DNA from: Arthrobacter burdickii
GTDB lineage: Bacteria > Actinomycetota > Actinomycetes > Actinomycetales > Micrococcaceae
Direction of reading: 5' to 3'
DNA: 64,000 nucleotides
Assembly (NCBI RefSeq): GCF_030433645.1
Contig: NZ_JAROCG010000001.1
Span: 1,302,001-1,366,000 of the forward strand
Below, one piece after another: positions 43,779 through 52,535 of this stretch. Made by a program: the position numbers and the translations under genes. The notes under the pieces are model-generated. The model saw only the letters and a program-made list of their open reading frames with translations. It was not told the origin of the DNA and searched no databases. Positions within the stretch are counted from its first letter, which is position 1. The number at the start of each line of letters is the position of its first letter.

Positions 43779-44563
43779 TCGTGCTCCTGGTGCGGCGGGT
43801 TCTTCCGGTCGAGAAAGGCCTGCATGCGGTCGAACTTCGCCTGGGACTCGAAAAGCACGGCCTGGGCGAGCTCATCGATGTGCGGGTGGGCCGAGCGGGG
43901 CGCGGCGAAGACGCGTTTGGAGATCCGCACGGCGAGTGGGTCCTGCCTCGCGATGCGGTCGGCCAACGCGTGGGCGGCTGCTGGCAGATCGTCGGGGGCG
44001 TGCAGTTCGGTGACCAGATGCAGGGCGAGGGCTTCCTCGGCATCGAGGATCCGACCCGCGAACAGGATGTCCAGCGCGACGGGCTCGCCGACGAGCTCCT
44101 TGAGCCGCCACAAGCCACCTGCGGCAGCAATGATCCCCAGCCCGGTTTCGGGCTGCCCGAGCTTGAGTTGGTGAGTGGCGATGCGGAAGTCGGCTGCGTA
44201 GGCAAGTTCCGCGCCCCCACCCAGAGCGAAGCCGTCGATCGCGGCGATCACGGGCAGAGGTAGCTTGTGGATCCGGTCGAAGATCTGCGAATTGATCCCA
44301 GTCAAGGCGTCGTCACGACGTCGGTCACGCAGCTGGGAAATGTCCGCCCCCGAGGCGAAGATGCCTTTGCCATCGACCCTCGTGCCGGAAATGATCAGAA
44401 TTTTTGGGACGCGCTCCAGGTAGCCGCACACTGTGTGCAGTTCCTCGACCATGATGGTGTCGATGGCATTACGGACGTCAGGGCGGTCGAGGGTGACGTG
44501 GAGGCGGTCCTGCTGCTCCTCGACCCGCAGGGCGGTGAACTCTTCGAAGAGCAGCTGGTCCAT
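43775..44563 (-). CDS. paaF: Enoyl-CoA hydratase (dehydroadipyl-CoA)
   Basis: A 262-residue crotonase. The oxyanion loops are GKGIFASGADISQL and IDGFALGGGAELAYAADFRIA, and the catalytic Glu region reads GQPETGLGIIAAAGG. In this operon it best fits PaaF, hydrating 2,3-dehydroadipyl-CoA. PaaG (ring isomerase) is better assigned to the crotonase at 50279, which follows paaE. ATG 44563 shares one base with the thiolase stop (TGATG). A longer frame inside the thiolase gene is rejected. Confidence 0.85.
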   Translation of the reverse strand: MDQLLFEEFTALRVEEQQDRLHVTLDRPDVRNAIDTIMVEELHTVCGYLERVPKILIISGTRVDGKGIFASGADISQLRDRRRDDALTGINSQIFDRIHKLPLPVIAAIDGFALGGGAELAYAADFRIATHQLKLGQPETGLGIIAAAGGLWRLKELVGEPVALDILFAGRILDAEEALALHLVTELHAPDDLPAAAHALADRIARQDPLAVRISKRVFAAPRSAHPHIDELAQAVLFESQAKFDRMQAFLDRKNPPHQEHE

Positions 44564-45771
44564 CAGAGCCCTTCCACGAGAAGGGCAGTGCCCTGGCCGA
44601 CGCCCACGCACATGGTCGCCAGCCCCCGCGCAGCTCCTTCACGCTCCATCCGTCCGAGCAGTGTGACCACCAGGCGTGAACCTGACGAGCCCAGAGGGTG
44701 TCCCAGCGCGATGGCCCCGCCGTACCTGTTGACCACGGAAGGGTCCAGCCCCAGGCGTCGAATGCTGGCGAGGGACTGCGTCGCGAAGGCCTCGTTCAGC
44801 TCGACGGCACCGAGGTCCGCGACCCTCCAGCCCGTGCGTTCGAGTACCTTCTGCGTGGCCGGAACAGGTCCGAGGCCCATGATGTGCGGTGGAACGCCGG
44901 CGGAGGCGCCGTCGACGATCCGCGCCCGCGGGGTCAGCCCGTATTTCTCCACGGCGGCTTCGGATGCGACGAGGATCGCGGAGGCTCCGTCGTTGAGGGA
45001 GGAAGAGTTCCCGGCAGTGACGACGGTACCGTGCGTCACAACCGGGCGCAGCCCGGCCAGGGCCTCCATCGTCGTACCAGGGCGCGGGCCCTCGTCGGTA
45101 TCGACGACGGTCTCGGTTCCCTTCCGGCCCTTGACCGTCACTGGAATGATCTCCCGGTCGAAGGAGCCGGCCTTGATGGCCGCGATCGCCTTGTCATGGG
45201 ATGCCACGGCGAACGCGTCGGCGTCCTCCCGCGAGATGCCGTCGAGCCGGGCAACCTCCTCGGCGGTCTCGGGCATCGAGAGCGTCATCTTGTCGATCTT
45301 CTTGAAGGCGGGATTCGTGAACCGCCAGCCGATGGAGGTGTCGAAGACTTCTCCAGGCTTCGCATAGGCGGTGGTCGGTTTCTCCATGACCCAGGGGGCG
45401 CGAGACATCGACTCCACGCCGCCGGCGACGACAAGATCCGCCGCTCCGGCTTTCACCATGTGGGAGGCCATCGTGATCGCACTCAACCCGGAGGCACACA
45501 GCCTGTTGACGGTGATGCCGGGCACGGTGTCCCCGAAGCCGGCCAGCAGCCACGCCATGCGCGCGACGTTGCGGTTCTCCTCACCGGCGCCGTTGGCGTT
45601 GCCCAGGATGACTTCGTCGACGTCGTGCGGATCGATTCCGGCGTCGGTCACCACCTGCCTGACCACCAGGGCGGCCAGGTCGTCAGGGCGCACGCTCGCC
45701 AGCGATCCACCGTAACGCCCGACGGGAGTGCGCCTGCCGCCGACCAGGAAGGCTTGGGGAAGGAAAGACAT
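44563..45771 (-). CDS. paaJ: 3-oxoadipyl-CoA/3-oxo-5,6-dehydrosuberyl-CoA thiolase
   Basis: A 402-residue degradative thiolase. The acyl-binding Cys is C92 (NRLCASG); GGVESMSRAPW, NEAFATQSL, GHPLGSSGSR (His) and TMCVGVGQG (second Cys) follow. In the paa route it cleaves two 3-oxo intermediates to acetyl-CoA and succinyl-CoA. First gene of its operon, with AGGAG before the ATG and a PaaR-like site about 50 bp upstream. PcaF of the protocatechuate route is nearly identical in type, but no pca genes are in view. Confidence 0.92.
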   Translation of the reverse strand: MSFLPQAFLVGGRRTPVGRYGGSLASVRPDDLAALVVRQVVTDAGIDPHDVDEVILGNANGAGEENRNVARMAWLLAGFGDTVPGITVNRLCASGLSAITMASHMVKAGAADLVVAGGVESMSRAPWVMEKPTTAYAKPGEVFDTSIGWRFTNPAFKKIDKMTLSMPETAEEVARLDGISREDADAFAVASHDKAIAAIKAGSFDREIIPVTVKGRKGTETVVDTDEGPRPGTTMEALAGLRPVVTHGTVVTAGNSSSLNDGASAILVASEAAVEKYGLTPRARIVDGASAGVPPHIMGLGPVPATQKVLERTGWRVADLGAVELNEAFATQSLASIRRLGLDPSVVNRYGGAIALGHPLGSSGSRLVVTLLGRMEREGAARGLATMCVGVGQGTALLVEGL

Positions 45772-45821
45772 GAGTTAGCTCCTGTCACGACCGCAAGGTG
45801 GATCGTCGCACACTGTTAGTT

Positions 45822-45835
45822 ACCGACCGTTCGTT
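45822..45835. promoter_or_regulatory. Candidate PaaR operator A (paaJ operon)
   Basis: ACCGACCGTTCGTT, about 50 bp before the paaJ ATG. Extended on the complementary strand, TGAACGAACGGTCGGTAA matches operator B at 17 of 18 positions, far more than chance would give. Confidence 0.7.
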
Positions 45836-46027
45836 CACCAAAGAATCCCACGCGTTACTGGGCGCGTCAATATGCATCCTCTCGTCCCGGGGGCCAGCGC
45901 CGCACTCGATGCTATCGACGGGGAGGGGCTGAAGGGGGCAGGGCCTGTCGGCCTTCCCTCGCGGCTCGACCTCCACTGGCGCAATCCTTCCGAAGCGTTG
46001 ACGCCACGGTGACTGATGCATATCCTG

Positions 46028-46041
46028 AACGAACGATCGGT
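46028..46041. promoter_or_regulatory. Candidate PaaR operator B (paaABCDEG operon)
   Basis: AACGAACGATCGGT, 40 bp before paaA, within TGAACGAACGATCGGTAA (46026-46043), the near-copy of operator A in inverted orientation. Confidence 0.7.
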
Positions 46042-46081
46042 AAACAATCTCTGTACTCGTCGGCCTCGACCAGGAGCAACC

Positions 46082-47083
46082 ATGGCAATGCAGAACGTGC
46101 AGTCAGTGCCCGCCGAGCTATCCCCGGAGGCACTGGAGTCCGCAGCTCAACTGGTAGCGGAAGCCCAGGCTGACTTCGACCGCGTCATGGCCGAGGACTC
46201 GCGCGTCGAGCCGCGGGACTGGATGCCGGAGGCCTACCGGAAGACGTTGCTGCGCCAGATCTCCCAGCACGCCCACTCCGAAATCATTGGGATGCAGCCT
46301 GAGGCCAACTGGATTTCCCGCGCCCCCAGCCTGAAGCGCAAGGCCATCCTCATGGCGAAAGTTCAGGACGAAGCCGGCCACGGGCTGTACCTGTACTCGG
46401 CCGCGGAAACCCTGGGGCAGACCAGGGACAAGATGATGGCCGATCTCATCGCCGGCAAGGCCCGCTACTCCTCGATCTTCAACTACCCCGCGCTGACCTG
46501 GGCGGACATGGGTGCCATCGGCTGGCTGGTGGACGGTGCAGCTATCTGCAACCAGGTTCCGCTCTGCCGCGCCTCGTATGGTCCCTACGGTCGCGCGATG
46601 GTGCGCGTGTGCAAGGAGGAATCGTTCCACCAGCGCCAGGGTTTCGAGATCCTCCTGGAGCTCGCCAACGGAACGCCGGAGCAGAAGGCCATGGCCCAGG
46701 ACGCTGTAGACCGCTGGTACGCCCCGTCCCTGATGATGTTCGGCCCGCCGGACGATGATTCACCCAACTCCAAGCAGTCCATGGCCTGGAACATCAAGCG
46801 CTTCAGCAACGATGAGCTGCGTAGCCGCTTCGTAGGCATGATGGTGGAGCAGGTCAAGGTCCTGGGCCTCACACTGCCGGACGACCAGATCCGTTTCAAC
46901 GAGGACGCCAAGAAGTGGGAGCACAGCCCACTGGACTGGAACGAGTTCCAGGAAGTACTCGCCGGCCGAGGCCCCTGTAACGCGCAGCGCCTGGAACGCC
47001 GCAGGCAGGCACACGATGACGGCGCGTGGGTGCGGGAAGCAGCTTCTGCTTACGCCGCGAAGCAGAAGGAACAGGCAGCATGA
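46082..47083 (+). CDS. paaA: 1,2-phenylacetyl-CoA epoxidase catalytic subunit A
   Basis: A 333-residue di-iron protein, the catalytic subunit of the PaaABCE epoxidase. The metal motifs are DEAGH (96-100) and EESFH (179-183) in a ferritin-like helical bundle; [10 protein letters not shown] lies nearby. ATG 46082 has AGGAG; the frame upstream to 46016 is in the operator region. First gene of the paaABCDEG operon, overlapping paaB by ATGA. Confidence 0.96.
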   Translation: MAMQNVQSVPAELSPEALESAAQLVAEAQADFDRVMAEDSRVEPRDWMPEAYRKTLLRQISQHAHSEIIGMQPEANWISRAPSLKRKAILMAKVQDEAGHGLYLYSAAETLGQTRDKMMADLIAGKARYSSIFNYPALTWADMGAIGWLVDGAAICNQVPLCRASYGPYGRAMVRVCKEESFHQRQGFEILLELANGTPEQKAMAQDAVDRWYAPSLMMFGPPDDDSPNSKQSMAWNIKRFSNDELRSRFVGMMVEQVKVLGLTLPDDQIRFNEDAKKWEHSPLDWNEFQEVLAGRGPCNAQRLERRRQAHDDGAWVREAASAYAAKQKEQAA

Positions 47084-47553
47084 GCCCGCATGGCAATCCG
47101 GACGTTCCCGCCAGCGGCGCCAGTGACGTGATCCGGGGGGCCCGGCACGTTCCCGCCGGTCCTCCGACCGTGGAAGCGGCTGACGCCCAGGCGCAGGCCG
47201 CGTCCACCACGCCCAGGGATCAGGCAAGCAGCCCGACGGTGAGCAACGAGCCGGTAGGTCGTTCGGCAGAACATACCGCTTGGGGGCTGTGGGAGGTTTT
47301 CGTCCGGTCCAATCGAGGGTTGAGCCACGTCCACGCCGGTTCGCTGCATGCCCCGGATGCAGCCATGGCCCTGCGCAATGCGCGGGACCTCTACACCCGC
47401 CGCAATGAAGGCGTGTCTGTCTGGGTTGTTCCTTCGGAGGCGATCACCTCCAGCGACCCCGGCTCCAAGGGGGCATTCTTCGAGTCCCCGCAGGGCAAGG
47501 ATTACCGGCACGCCACGTATTACACCAAGAGCGAAGGGGTAAAGCACCTGTGA
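47080..47553 (+). CDS. paaB: 1,2-phenylacetyl-CoA epoxidase subunit B with N-terminal extension
   Basis: A 157-residue protein. The PaaB core begins about residue 65 ([24 protein letters not shown] in two parts) and continues to the C-terminus. Enteric PaaB is only about 95 residues; here about 60 residues rich in Ala, Pro and Ser precede it, consistent with a disordered tail. ATG 47080 overlaps paaA (ATGA), which supports this start; a GTG near 47239 would give the short form but has no ribosome site. Confidence 0.92.
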   Translation: MSPHGNPDVPASGASDVIRGARHVPAGPPTVEAADAQAQAASTTPRDQASSPTVSNEPVGRSAEHTAWGLWEVFVRSNRGLSHVHAGSLHAPDAAMALRNARDLYTRRNEGVSVWVVPSEAITSSDPGSKGAFFESPQGKDYRHATYYTKSEGVKHL

Positions 47554-48446
47554 GCAGCCCCGACTCCATCACCGGCCACGGCGATATCTCCACCGGTGTA
47601 GCCGGTGGAGACTCGAATGCCTCCGCCACCCGCATCACGCCCGGCAACGCCCTCCGCCCGGAGGACATCGCTCTCGAGGTCCGCACCGGCCTGAGCAAGC
47701 CCACCGGAGATGTAGCCGAGTACGCGCTACGCCTGGGCGACGATGCCTTGATCCTGGCTCAGCGGCTCGGTCACTGGATTTCGCGTGCCCCGGAACTGGA
47801 GGAAGACGTCGCCCTTGGCAATATCGCCCTCGATCAGTTGGGCCATGCCCGAAGCTTCCTGAGTTACGCCGGAGGTGCATGGGGGAAGTCCGAGGATGAC
47901 CTCGCCTACTTCCGTCGGGAGCACGAGTTCCGTTCTGCCCATCTCTTCGAGCAGCCCAACGGCGACTTCGCTGTGACCATCGCCCGCCAATTCCTGGTGA
48001 GCTACTACCAGTACGAGCTCTACCGCCGCCTCACCGAATCCACCGACTCGACGCTGGCAGCGATTGCCGCGAAGGCTGTGAAGGAAGTGGACTACCACCG
48101 GGACCACAGCGCCCAGTGGATCCTGCGCCTGGCCGGCGGCACCGATGAATCCCGACGCCGAATGATTCACGGCCTACGGCTCATGTGGCCGTACGTGAAT
48201 GAGATCTTCGACGACGACGAGTTGGTCATCCGACTGGCACAGTCAGGTATCGCCGTCGCGCCATCCAGTGTCCGCGACGACTTCGACCAGCTCACCGGGC
48301 AGATCCTCGCCGAAGCGCAGCTCGAGGTGCCCAATGTGCCCGCAGCACCTGGTGGCGGTCGCCGCGGCCGACACTCCGAACACCTGGGCTACATCCTCGC
48401 CGAAATGCAGGTACTGGCGCGCGAGCATCCTGGGGCGAGCTGGTGA
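47550..48446 (+). CDS. paaC: 1,2-phenylacetyl-CoA epoxidase structural subunit C
   Basis: A 298-residue ferritin-like helical protein, partner of PaaA in the epoxidase core. Segments SYYQYELYRRLT and VKEVDYHRDHSAQWILRLAGGTDES are typical PaaC. GTG start overlapping the paaB stop (GTGA). About 40 variable N-terminal residues precede the family core at RTGLSKP, so the true start might be slightly downstream. Confidence 0.94.
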   Translation: MSSPDSITGHGDISTGVAGGDSNASATRITPGNALRPEDIALEVRTGLSKPTGDVAEYALRLGDDALILAQRLGHWISRAPELEEDVALGNIALDQLGHARSFLSYAGGAWGKSEDDLAYFRREHEFRSAHLFEQPNGDFAVTIARQFLVSYYQYELYRRLTESTDSTLAAIAAKAVKEVDYHRDHSAQWILRLAGGTDESRRRMIHGLRLMWPYVNEIFDDDELVIRLAQSGIAVAPSSVRDDFDQLTGQILAEAQLEVPNVPAAPGGGRRGRHSEHLGYILAEMQVLAREHPGASW

Positions 48447-48997
48447 TGCCCAGGGACATCGGTACGTCCGATGCCGGAACCCATGCGACCGCAGTGGGGC
48501 GAAGCCCTGATCACCAGAAGGTGTGGGCCATCGCCTCCACGGTCTGTGATCCCGAGATCCCCGTGCTCACGATTGCGGATCTGGGCATCCTGCGCCGCGT
48601 CGAAGTGACGGAGGACCAGAACGTACTCGTCACCATCACGCCTACGTACTCCGGTTGCCCCGCCATGGATGCCATCCGTGACGACCTGAAAACAGCGTTC
48701 GCCAAGGAGGGCTACCCCTCGACGGAGGTGGAGCTCGTCCTTGCTCCGGCGTGGACCACGGATTGGATGACCGAAACGGGCAAGGCCAAGTTGCAGGAAT
48801 ACGGCATTGCCCCGCCCTCGGGAAGAGCGGCGGCCGGAGGACACTCCGGCCTTGTCAGGCTGAGTCTGGCCGTCAAATGCCCCCAGTGCTCCTCGCTCAA
48901 CACCAGGGAACTCACCCGCTTCGGTTCCACCTCCTGCAAAGCGCTCTACGTGTGCCAGGTCTGCAAGGAACCGTTCGATTATTTCAAAGTGCTGTAA
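48446..48997 (+). CDS. paaD: Iron-sulfur maturation factor PaaD
   Basis: A 183-residue protein. The N-terminal MIP18/DUF59 domain (about 20-120) includes ICDPEIPV-like VCDPEIPVLTIADLG and TYSGCPAMD; the C-terminal zinc-ribbon-like part has cysteines C145, C148, C164, C170 and C173. PaaD is needed to mature the epoxidase system, probably the PaaE cluster. ATG 48446 shares its A with the paaC stop; a GTG just before it is equally possible. Confidence 0.94.
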   Translation: MPRDIGTSDAGTHATAVGRSPDHQKVWAIASTVCDPEIPVLTIADLGILRRVEVTEDQNVLVTITPTYSGCPAMDAIRDDLKTAFAKEGYPSTEVELVLAPAWTTDWMTETGKAKLQEYGIAPPSGRAAAGGHSGLVRLSLAVKCPQCSSLNTRELTRFGSTSCKALYVCQVCKEPFDYFKVL

Positions 48998-49006
48998 GGA
49001 AGCCTC

Positions 49007-50248
49007 ATGCCTGCTGTCCGCCAGACTGCCGCCGAATCGGCGCAGGCCCCCGGCCGTCGTCGCCCGTCCTTCCACACCCTCGCCGTGCGTGACGTGCGCC
49101 GACTCACCGAGGACGCCATCGAGATCACCTTCGACGTCCCTGCCGGACTTGCCGGTCACTTCGACTACCTGCCCGGACAGTACGTGGCATTGCGTACTGA
49201 ACTGCCGGACGAGAACGGCACACCGCGCGAAGTACGCCGAAGCTACTCGATCTGCGCGGAGCCGCGCAGTTTTGCCGATGGCAGCAGTGAGATCCGGGTG
49301 GCCGTGAAGAAGGACCTCGGCGGGCTCTTCTCCACCTGGGCGAACGCCGAGTTGAAAGCAGGGGACACCCTGGACGTCATGAGTCCCATGGGTGCATTCG
49401 TCTCCAGGTACGGCCGAGACGGCACGGCCATGGACCAGAACCGTATGAACTCCCTGAATCATCCGGAGGAATTGGCGGGGGATGTCGCCGCCAATGGAGA
49501 AGCGAGTTTCGTCGCCATCGCCGCCGGATCCGGGATCACCCCCGTGATCGCCATCGCCCGCACGCTGCTGGCCGCGAATCCGAAAACCCGGTTCGACCTC
49601 ATCTACGCCAACAAGGCTGCTATGGACGTGATGTTCCTCGAGGAGCTTGCGGACCTCAAGGACAAGTACCCGCAGCGGCTGGCAATCCATCATGTCCTTT
49701 CCCGCGAGCAGCGGATTGCGCCGCTACTGAGCGGAAGGATCGACGCCGAGAAGCTGCAGCAGCTCCTCGGCACGGCCATCCGCGCGGACGACGTGGATGA
49801 ATGGTTCCTTTGCGGGCCGTTCGAGCTGGTGCAGCTGTGCCGGGACACTCTCGCCGAACGCGGCGTCAAGCCGGAGAACATCCGCTTCGAGCTGTTCAGT
49901 TCTGGCAAGCCCGACCGTCCGGAGGGCAACGCCGGCCGACCCGTGGTGGTGGACGAGGCGCAGGAGACGTACAAGATCACGTTCAAGCTCGACGGACTGC
50001 AGGGGGATGTCACCAGCCCCATCCATGCCCGGGAGTCCCTTCTCAACGCGGCCCTGCGCGTCCGTCCCGACGTGCCCTTCGCGTGTGCCGGGGGAGTATG
50101 CGGTACCTGCCGTGCCAAGGTGGTCACCGGCAGCGTCACTATGGACGAGAACTACGCCCTCGAACAGGATGAGCTGGACAAAGGGTACGTGCTCACGTGC
50201 CAGTCGCATCCCACCAGCAAGGAAGTCAGCGTCGATTTCGACGTCTGA
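49007..50248 (+). CDS. paaE: 1,2-phenylacetyl-CoA epoxidase reductase subunit E
   Basis: A 413-residue reductase passing electrons from NADPH to PaaA. An FAD domain (about 20-130, RRSYSICAEP) and an NAD-binding domain (AAGSGITPVIAIART near 167) are followed by a C-terminal plant-type 2Fe-2S ferredoxin with C360, C365, C368 and C398. Usual PaaE length is nearer 360; the extra residues lie at the N-terminus and in the FAD/NAD linker (about 140-160). Starts 9 bp after paaD. Confidence 0.95.
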   Translation: MPAVRQTAAESAQAPGRRRPSFHTLAVRDVRRLTEDAIEITFDVPAGLAGHFDYLPGQYVALRTELPDENGTPREVRRSYSICAEPRSFADGSSEIRVAVKKDLGGLFSTWANAELKAGDTLDVMSPMGAFVSRYGRDGTAMDQNRMNSLNHPEELAGDVAANGEASFVAIAAGSGITPVIAIARTLLAANPKTRFDLIYANKAAMDVMFLEELADLKDKYPQRLAIHHVLSREQRIAPLLSGRIDAEKLQQLLGTAIRADDVDEWFLCGPFELVQLCRDTLAERGVKPENIRFELFSSGKPDRPEGNAGRPVVVDEAQETYKITFKLDGLQGDVTSPIHARESLLNAALRVRPDVPFACAGGVCGTCRAKVVTGSVTMDENYALEQDELDKGYVLTCQSHPTSKEVSVDFDV

Positions 50249-50278
50249 GTCTCACCGACATTTCTGACAGGAACCGCC

Positions 50279-51070
50279 ATGATCTCGCTGTCCATCAATA
50301 ACGGCGTTGCCGAGGTAGTGCTGGGCGCGCCTCACAAGCTGAACTCACTCGATGAGCATGCGCTGTCGGATCTTTCCGTGGCCTACGACGACGCCGCCGT
50401 CGCTGCAGCCCGCGGTGAGGTGAGAGCGCTGCTCCTGAGGGGAGAAGGACGGGCTTTCTGTGCGGGCCGGGACATCTCAGGTGTCAGCCCGGACAGTGAC
50501 GATGCGGCTGCCTATCTGGGGGGACTGGTACAGCCACTGCTCAAGAAGATGAGTGCTTTCCCGGCGCCTACTTTCGCGGCCGCCCAGGGTGCCTGTCTGG
50601 GCGTCGGACTGGGGCTGCTGTTGGCCACGGACGTCGTGTACGTAGCGGAAAACGCCAAGTTCGGCTCGCCGTTCGCCAAACTGGGAGCCACGTTGGATTC
50701 CGGTGGGCACTGGTACTTCACCGAGCGGCTGGGCATGCACCGAACGTTGGACCTGATTTACACCGCTGAGCTGATGAGCGGCACGGAGGCCGTGGCGAAG
50801 GGGCTGTTCAGCCGCGCCATGCCAGCTGATGAGCTTTTGCAGACCACGCGCGCAATTGTGGCCAAGGTGGCAGTGGGTGCTACCGGCGCCTTCACCGCCA
50901 GCAAGGAGCTGGTGGCTCACATCCGTGACCAACGCTTGGGACTGTGGGAGTCCATGGCAGAGGAAAACACGGAGCAGGCAAGACTGTGCACAACGTCCGA
51001 CTATGCCGAGGGATTCCAGGCTTTTCAGGACAAGCGCGAACCAGTTTTCGTAGGCAATCGGCCCTCCTGA
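50279..51070 (+). CDS. paaG: Ring-1,2-epoxyphenylacetyl-CoA isomerase
   Basis: A 263-residue crotonase-fold enzyme. GEGRAFCAGRDISG and AAQGACLGVGLGLLLATDVVYVA form the oxyanion hole; KLGATLDSGGHWYFTERLG is where an Asp (D near 140) replaces the hydratase Glu, as in PaaG-type isomerases. It converts the ring epoxide to the oxepin. It is last in the paaA operon, 30 bp after paaE. Confidence 0.9.
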   Translation: MISLSINNGVAEVVLGAPHKLNSLDEHALSDLSVAYDDAAVAAARGEVRALLLRGEGRAFCAGRDISGVSPDSDDAAAYLGGLVQPLLKKMSAFPAPTFAAAQGACLGVGLGLLLATDVVYVAENAKFGSPFAKLGATLDSGGHWYFTERLGMHRTLDLIYTAELMSGTEAVAKGLFSRAMPADELLQTTRAIVAKVAVGATGAFTASKELVAHIRDQRLGLWESMAEENTEQARLCTTSDYAEGFQAFQDKREPVFVGNRPS

Positions 51071-51228
51071 CGGGTGCCTATGCTCCGACGTGTCAGGACT
51101 GTGCAAGCACCGCGGTGAGGTCCTCCCATTCGCTGCCCGGAGGGCATCCGCCGGCCAGGGGATGTGTCACCACCGCCACGGACGGCGTAACAGGGGATGG
51201 GCGCTGTGTGCGCCGGAACCCTCTCCAG

Positions 51229-51243
51229 TACGCTGTCCTACTG
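51229..51243 (+). promoter_or_regulatory. -10 element suggesting a leaderless purD transcript
   Basis: TACGCT (TANNNT type) at 51229-51234 places the transcription start at or next to the purD GTG (51243). No ribosome site precedes that GTG. Both facts fit leaderless initiation, which is frequent in actinobacteria. Confidence 0.4.
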
Positions 51244-52535
51244 TGAAGGTTCTTGTGCTGGGCCCCGGAGGCCGCGAACATGCCATCGTCCGGGCCTTGC
51301 TGGCCGACCCGCACGTGCGGGAGGTGCACGCAGCCCCCGGCAACGCCGGGATCGCCGAGGACGTCCCGACCCACGACGTCGACGCCAACGACCCCGCCGT
51401 CGTGACCGGACTGGCCCGCCGGCTCGGTTCCAACCTCGTGATCATCGGCCCCGAGGCCCCGCTCGCCGCCGGCGTCGCCGATGCACTGCTGGAGGCGGGC
51501 ATCCCCGTCTTCGGTCCCACGAAGGCCGCGGCCCAGCTCGAGGCGTCCAAGGCGTTCGCGAAGCAGGTCATGGCCGCTGCCGGCGTACCCACCGCGATGG
51601 CCCGAGTGGCCGCGACGGACGAGGAAGCGAACGAGGCGCTGTGCACCTTCGGCGCCCCCTATGTCGTGAAGGACGACGGGCTGGCCGCCGGCAAGGGCGT
51701 CGTCGTCACCGACGACCTCGAGGCGGCGCGTGCGCATGCATCGGCGTGCTTCGAGGCAGGCGGCAGCGTGGTCATCGAGGAATACCTCGACGGACCCGAG
51801 GTCTCGCTGTTCGTCCTCTCCGACGGCAGCACCGTGGTCCCGCTCGCGCCGGCCCAGGACTTCAAGCGCATCTCCGACGGCGACCAGGGCCCCAACACCG
51901 GGGGCATGGGCGCCTACTCACCACTGGAATGGGTTCCCGCAGGTCTCGTCGACGAGGTCATCGCCCGTGTCGCGCAGCCCGTGATCGACGAGATGGCCCT
52001 CCGCGGCACACCCTTCGCCGGTGTCCTCTACATCGGCCTCGCCCTCACCTCGCGGGGCATGCGGGTGATCGAATTCAACGCACGGTTCGGTGACCCCGAG
52101 ACCCAGGCGGTGCTCGCCCGACTGACGACACCGCTCGGGGGAGTGCTGCTCGCTGCCGCGAAGGGCACCCTCGACCAGGTGGACCAGCTCAACTGGTCGC
52201 CGAAGACGGCTGTCGCCGTCGTGCTCGCATCGGAGAACTACCCCGATGCTCCCGCGACCGGGCGCCGCATCCGCGGGCTCAAGAAGGCCGCGAAGGTCGA
52301 CGGCGCGCACGTGCTGCATGCCGGCACGGCGCTCCGCGACGGCAAGGTGGTCAGCGCCGGCGGCCGCGTGCTTGCCGTCGTCGGCCTGGGGGACTCCCTC
52401 GAGGACGCGCGGTCCACCGCCTACGGGAGCCTGGAGCTGATCGAGCTCGAGGGCGGCCAGTACCGGACGGACATCGCGCTCAAGGCCTCCCGCTCGGAAG
52501 TCACGGTCACCGGGCCGGCGGCGGCTCCGGCATGA
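51243..52535 (+). CDS. purD: Phosphoribosylamine-glycine ligase
   Basis: A 430-residue ATP-grasp enzyme for the second step of purine synthesis, matching family length. It starts VKVLVLGPGGREHAIVRAL and has YVVKDDGLAAGKGVVV, GDQGPNTGGMGAYSP, and FNARFGDPETQ with the Mg-binding residues. The frame is open back to 51090, but GTG 51243 gives the conserved N-terminus. Marks the start of the housekeeping part of the window; overlaps purC by ATGA. Confidence 0.96.
   Translation: MKVLVLGPGGREHAIVRALLADPHVREVHAAPGNAGIAEDVPTHDVDANDPAVVTGLARRLGSNLVIIGPEAPLAAGVADALLEAGIPVFGPTKAAAQLEASKAFAKQVMAAAGVPTAMARVAATDEEANEALCTFGAPYVVKDDGLAAGKGVVVTDDLEAARAHASACFEAGGSVVIEEYLDGPEVSLFVLSDGSTVVPLAPAQDFKRISDGDQGPNTGGMGAYSPLEWVPAGLVDEVIARVAQPVIDEMALRGTPFAGVLYIGLALTSRGMRVIEFNARFGDPETQAVLARLTTPLGGVLLAAAKGTLDQVDQLNWSPKTAVAVVLASENYPDAPATGRRIRGLKKAAKVDGAHVLHAGTALRDGKVVSAGGRVLAVVGLGDSLEDARSTAYGSLELIELEGGQYRTDIALKASRSEVTVTGPAAAPA

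Larger units (their letters stand above)
45772..46081. other. 310-bp divergent paaJ/paaA regulatory region
   Basis: No gene seen. It carries the two strongest PaaR-like palindromes, one near each end, so both divergent operons can be shut off independently. The middle part is GC-rich and without notable structure. Confidence 0.6.
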
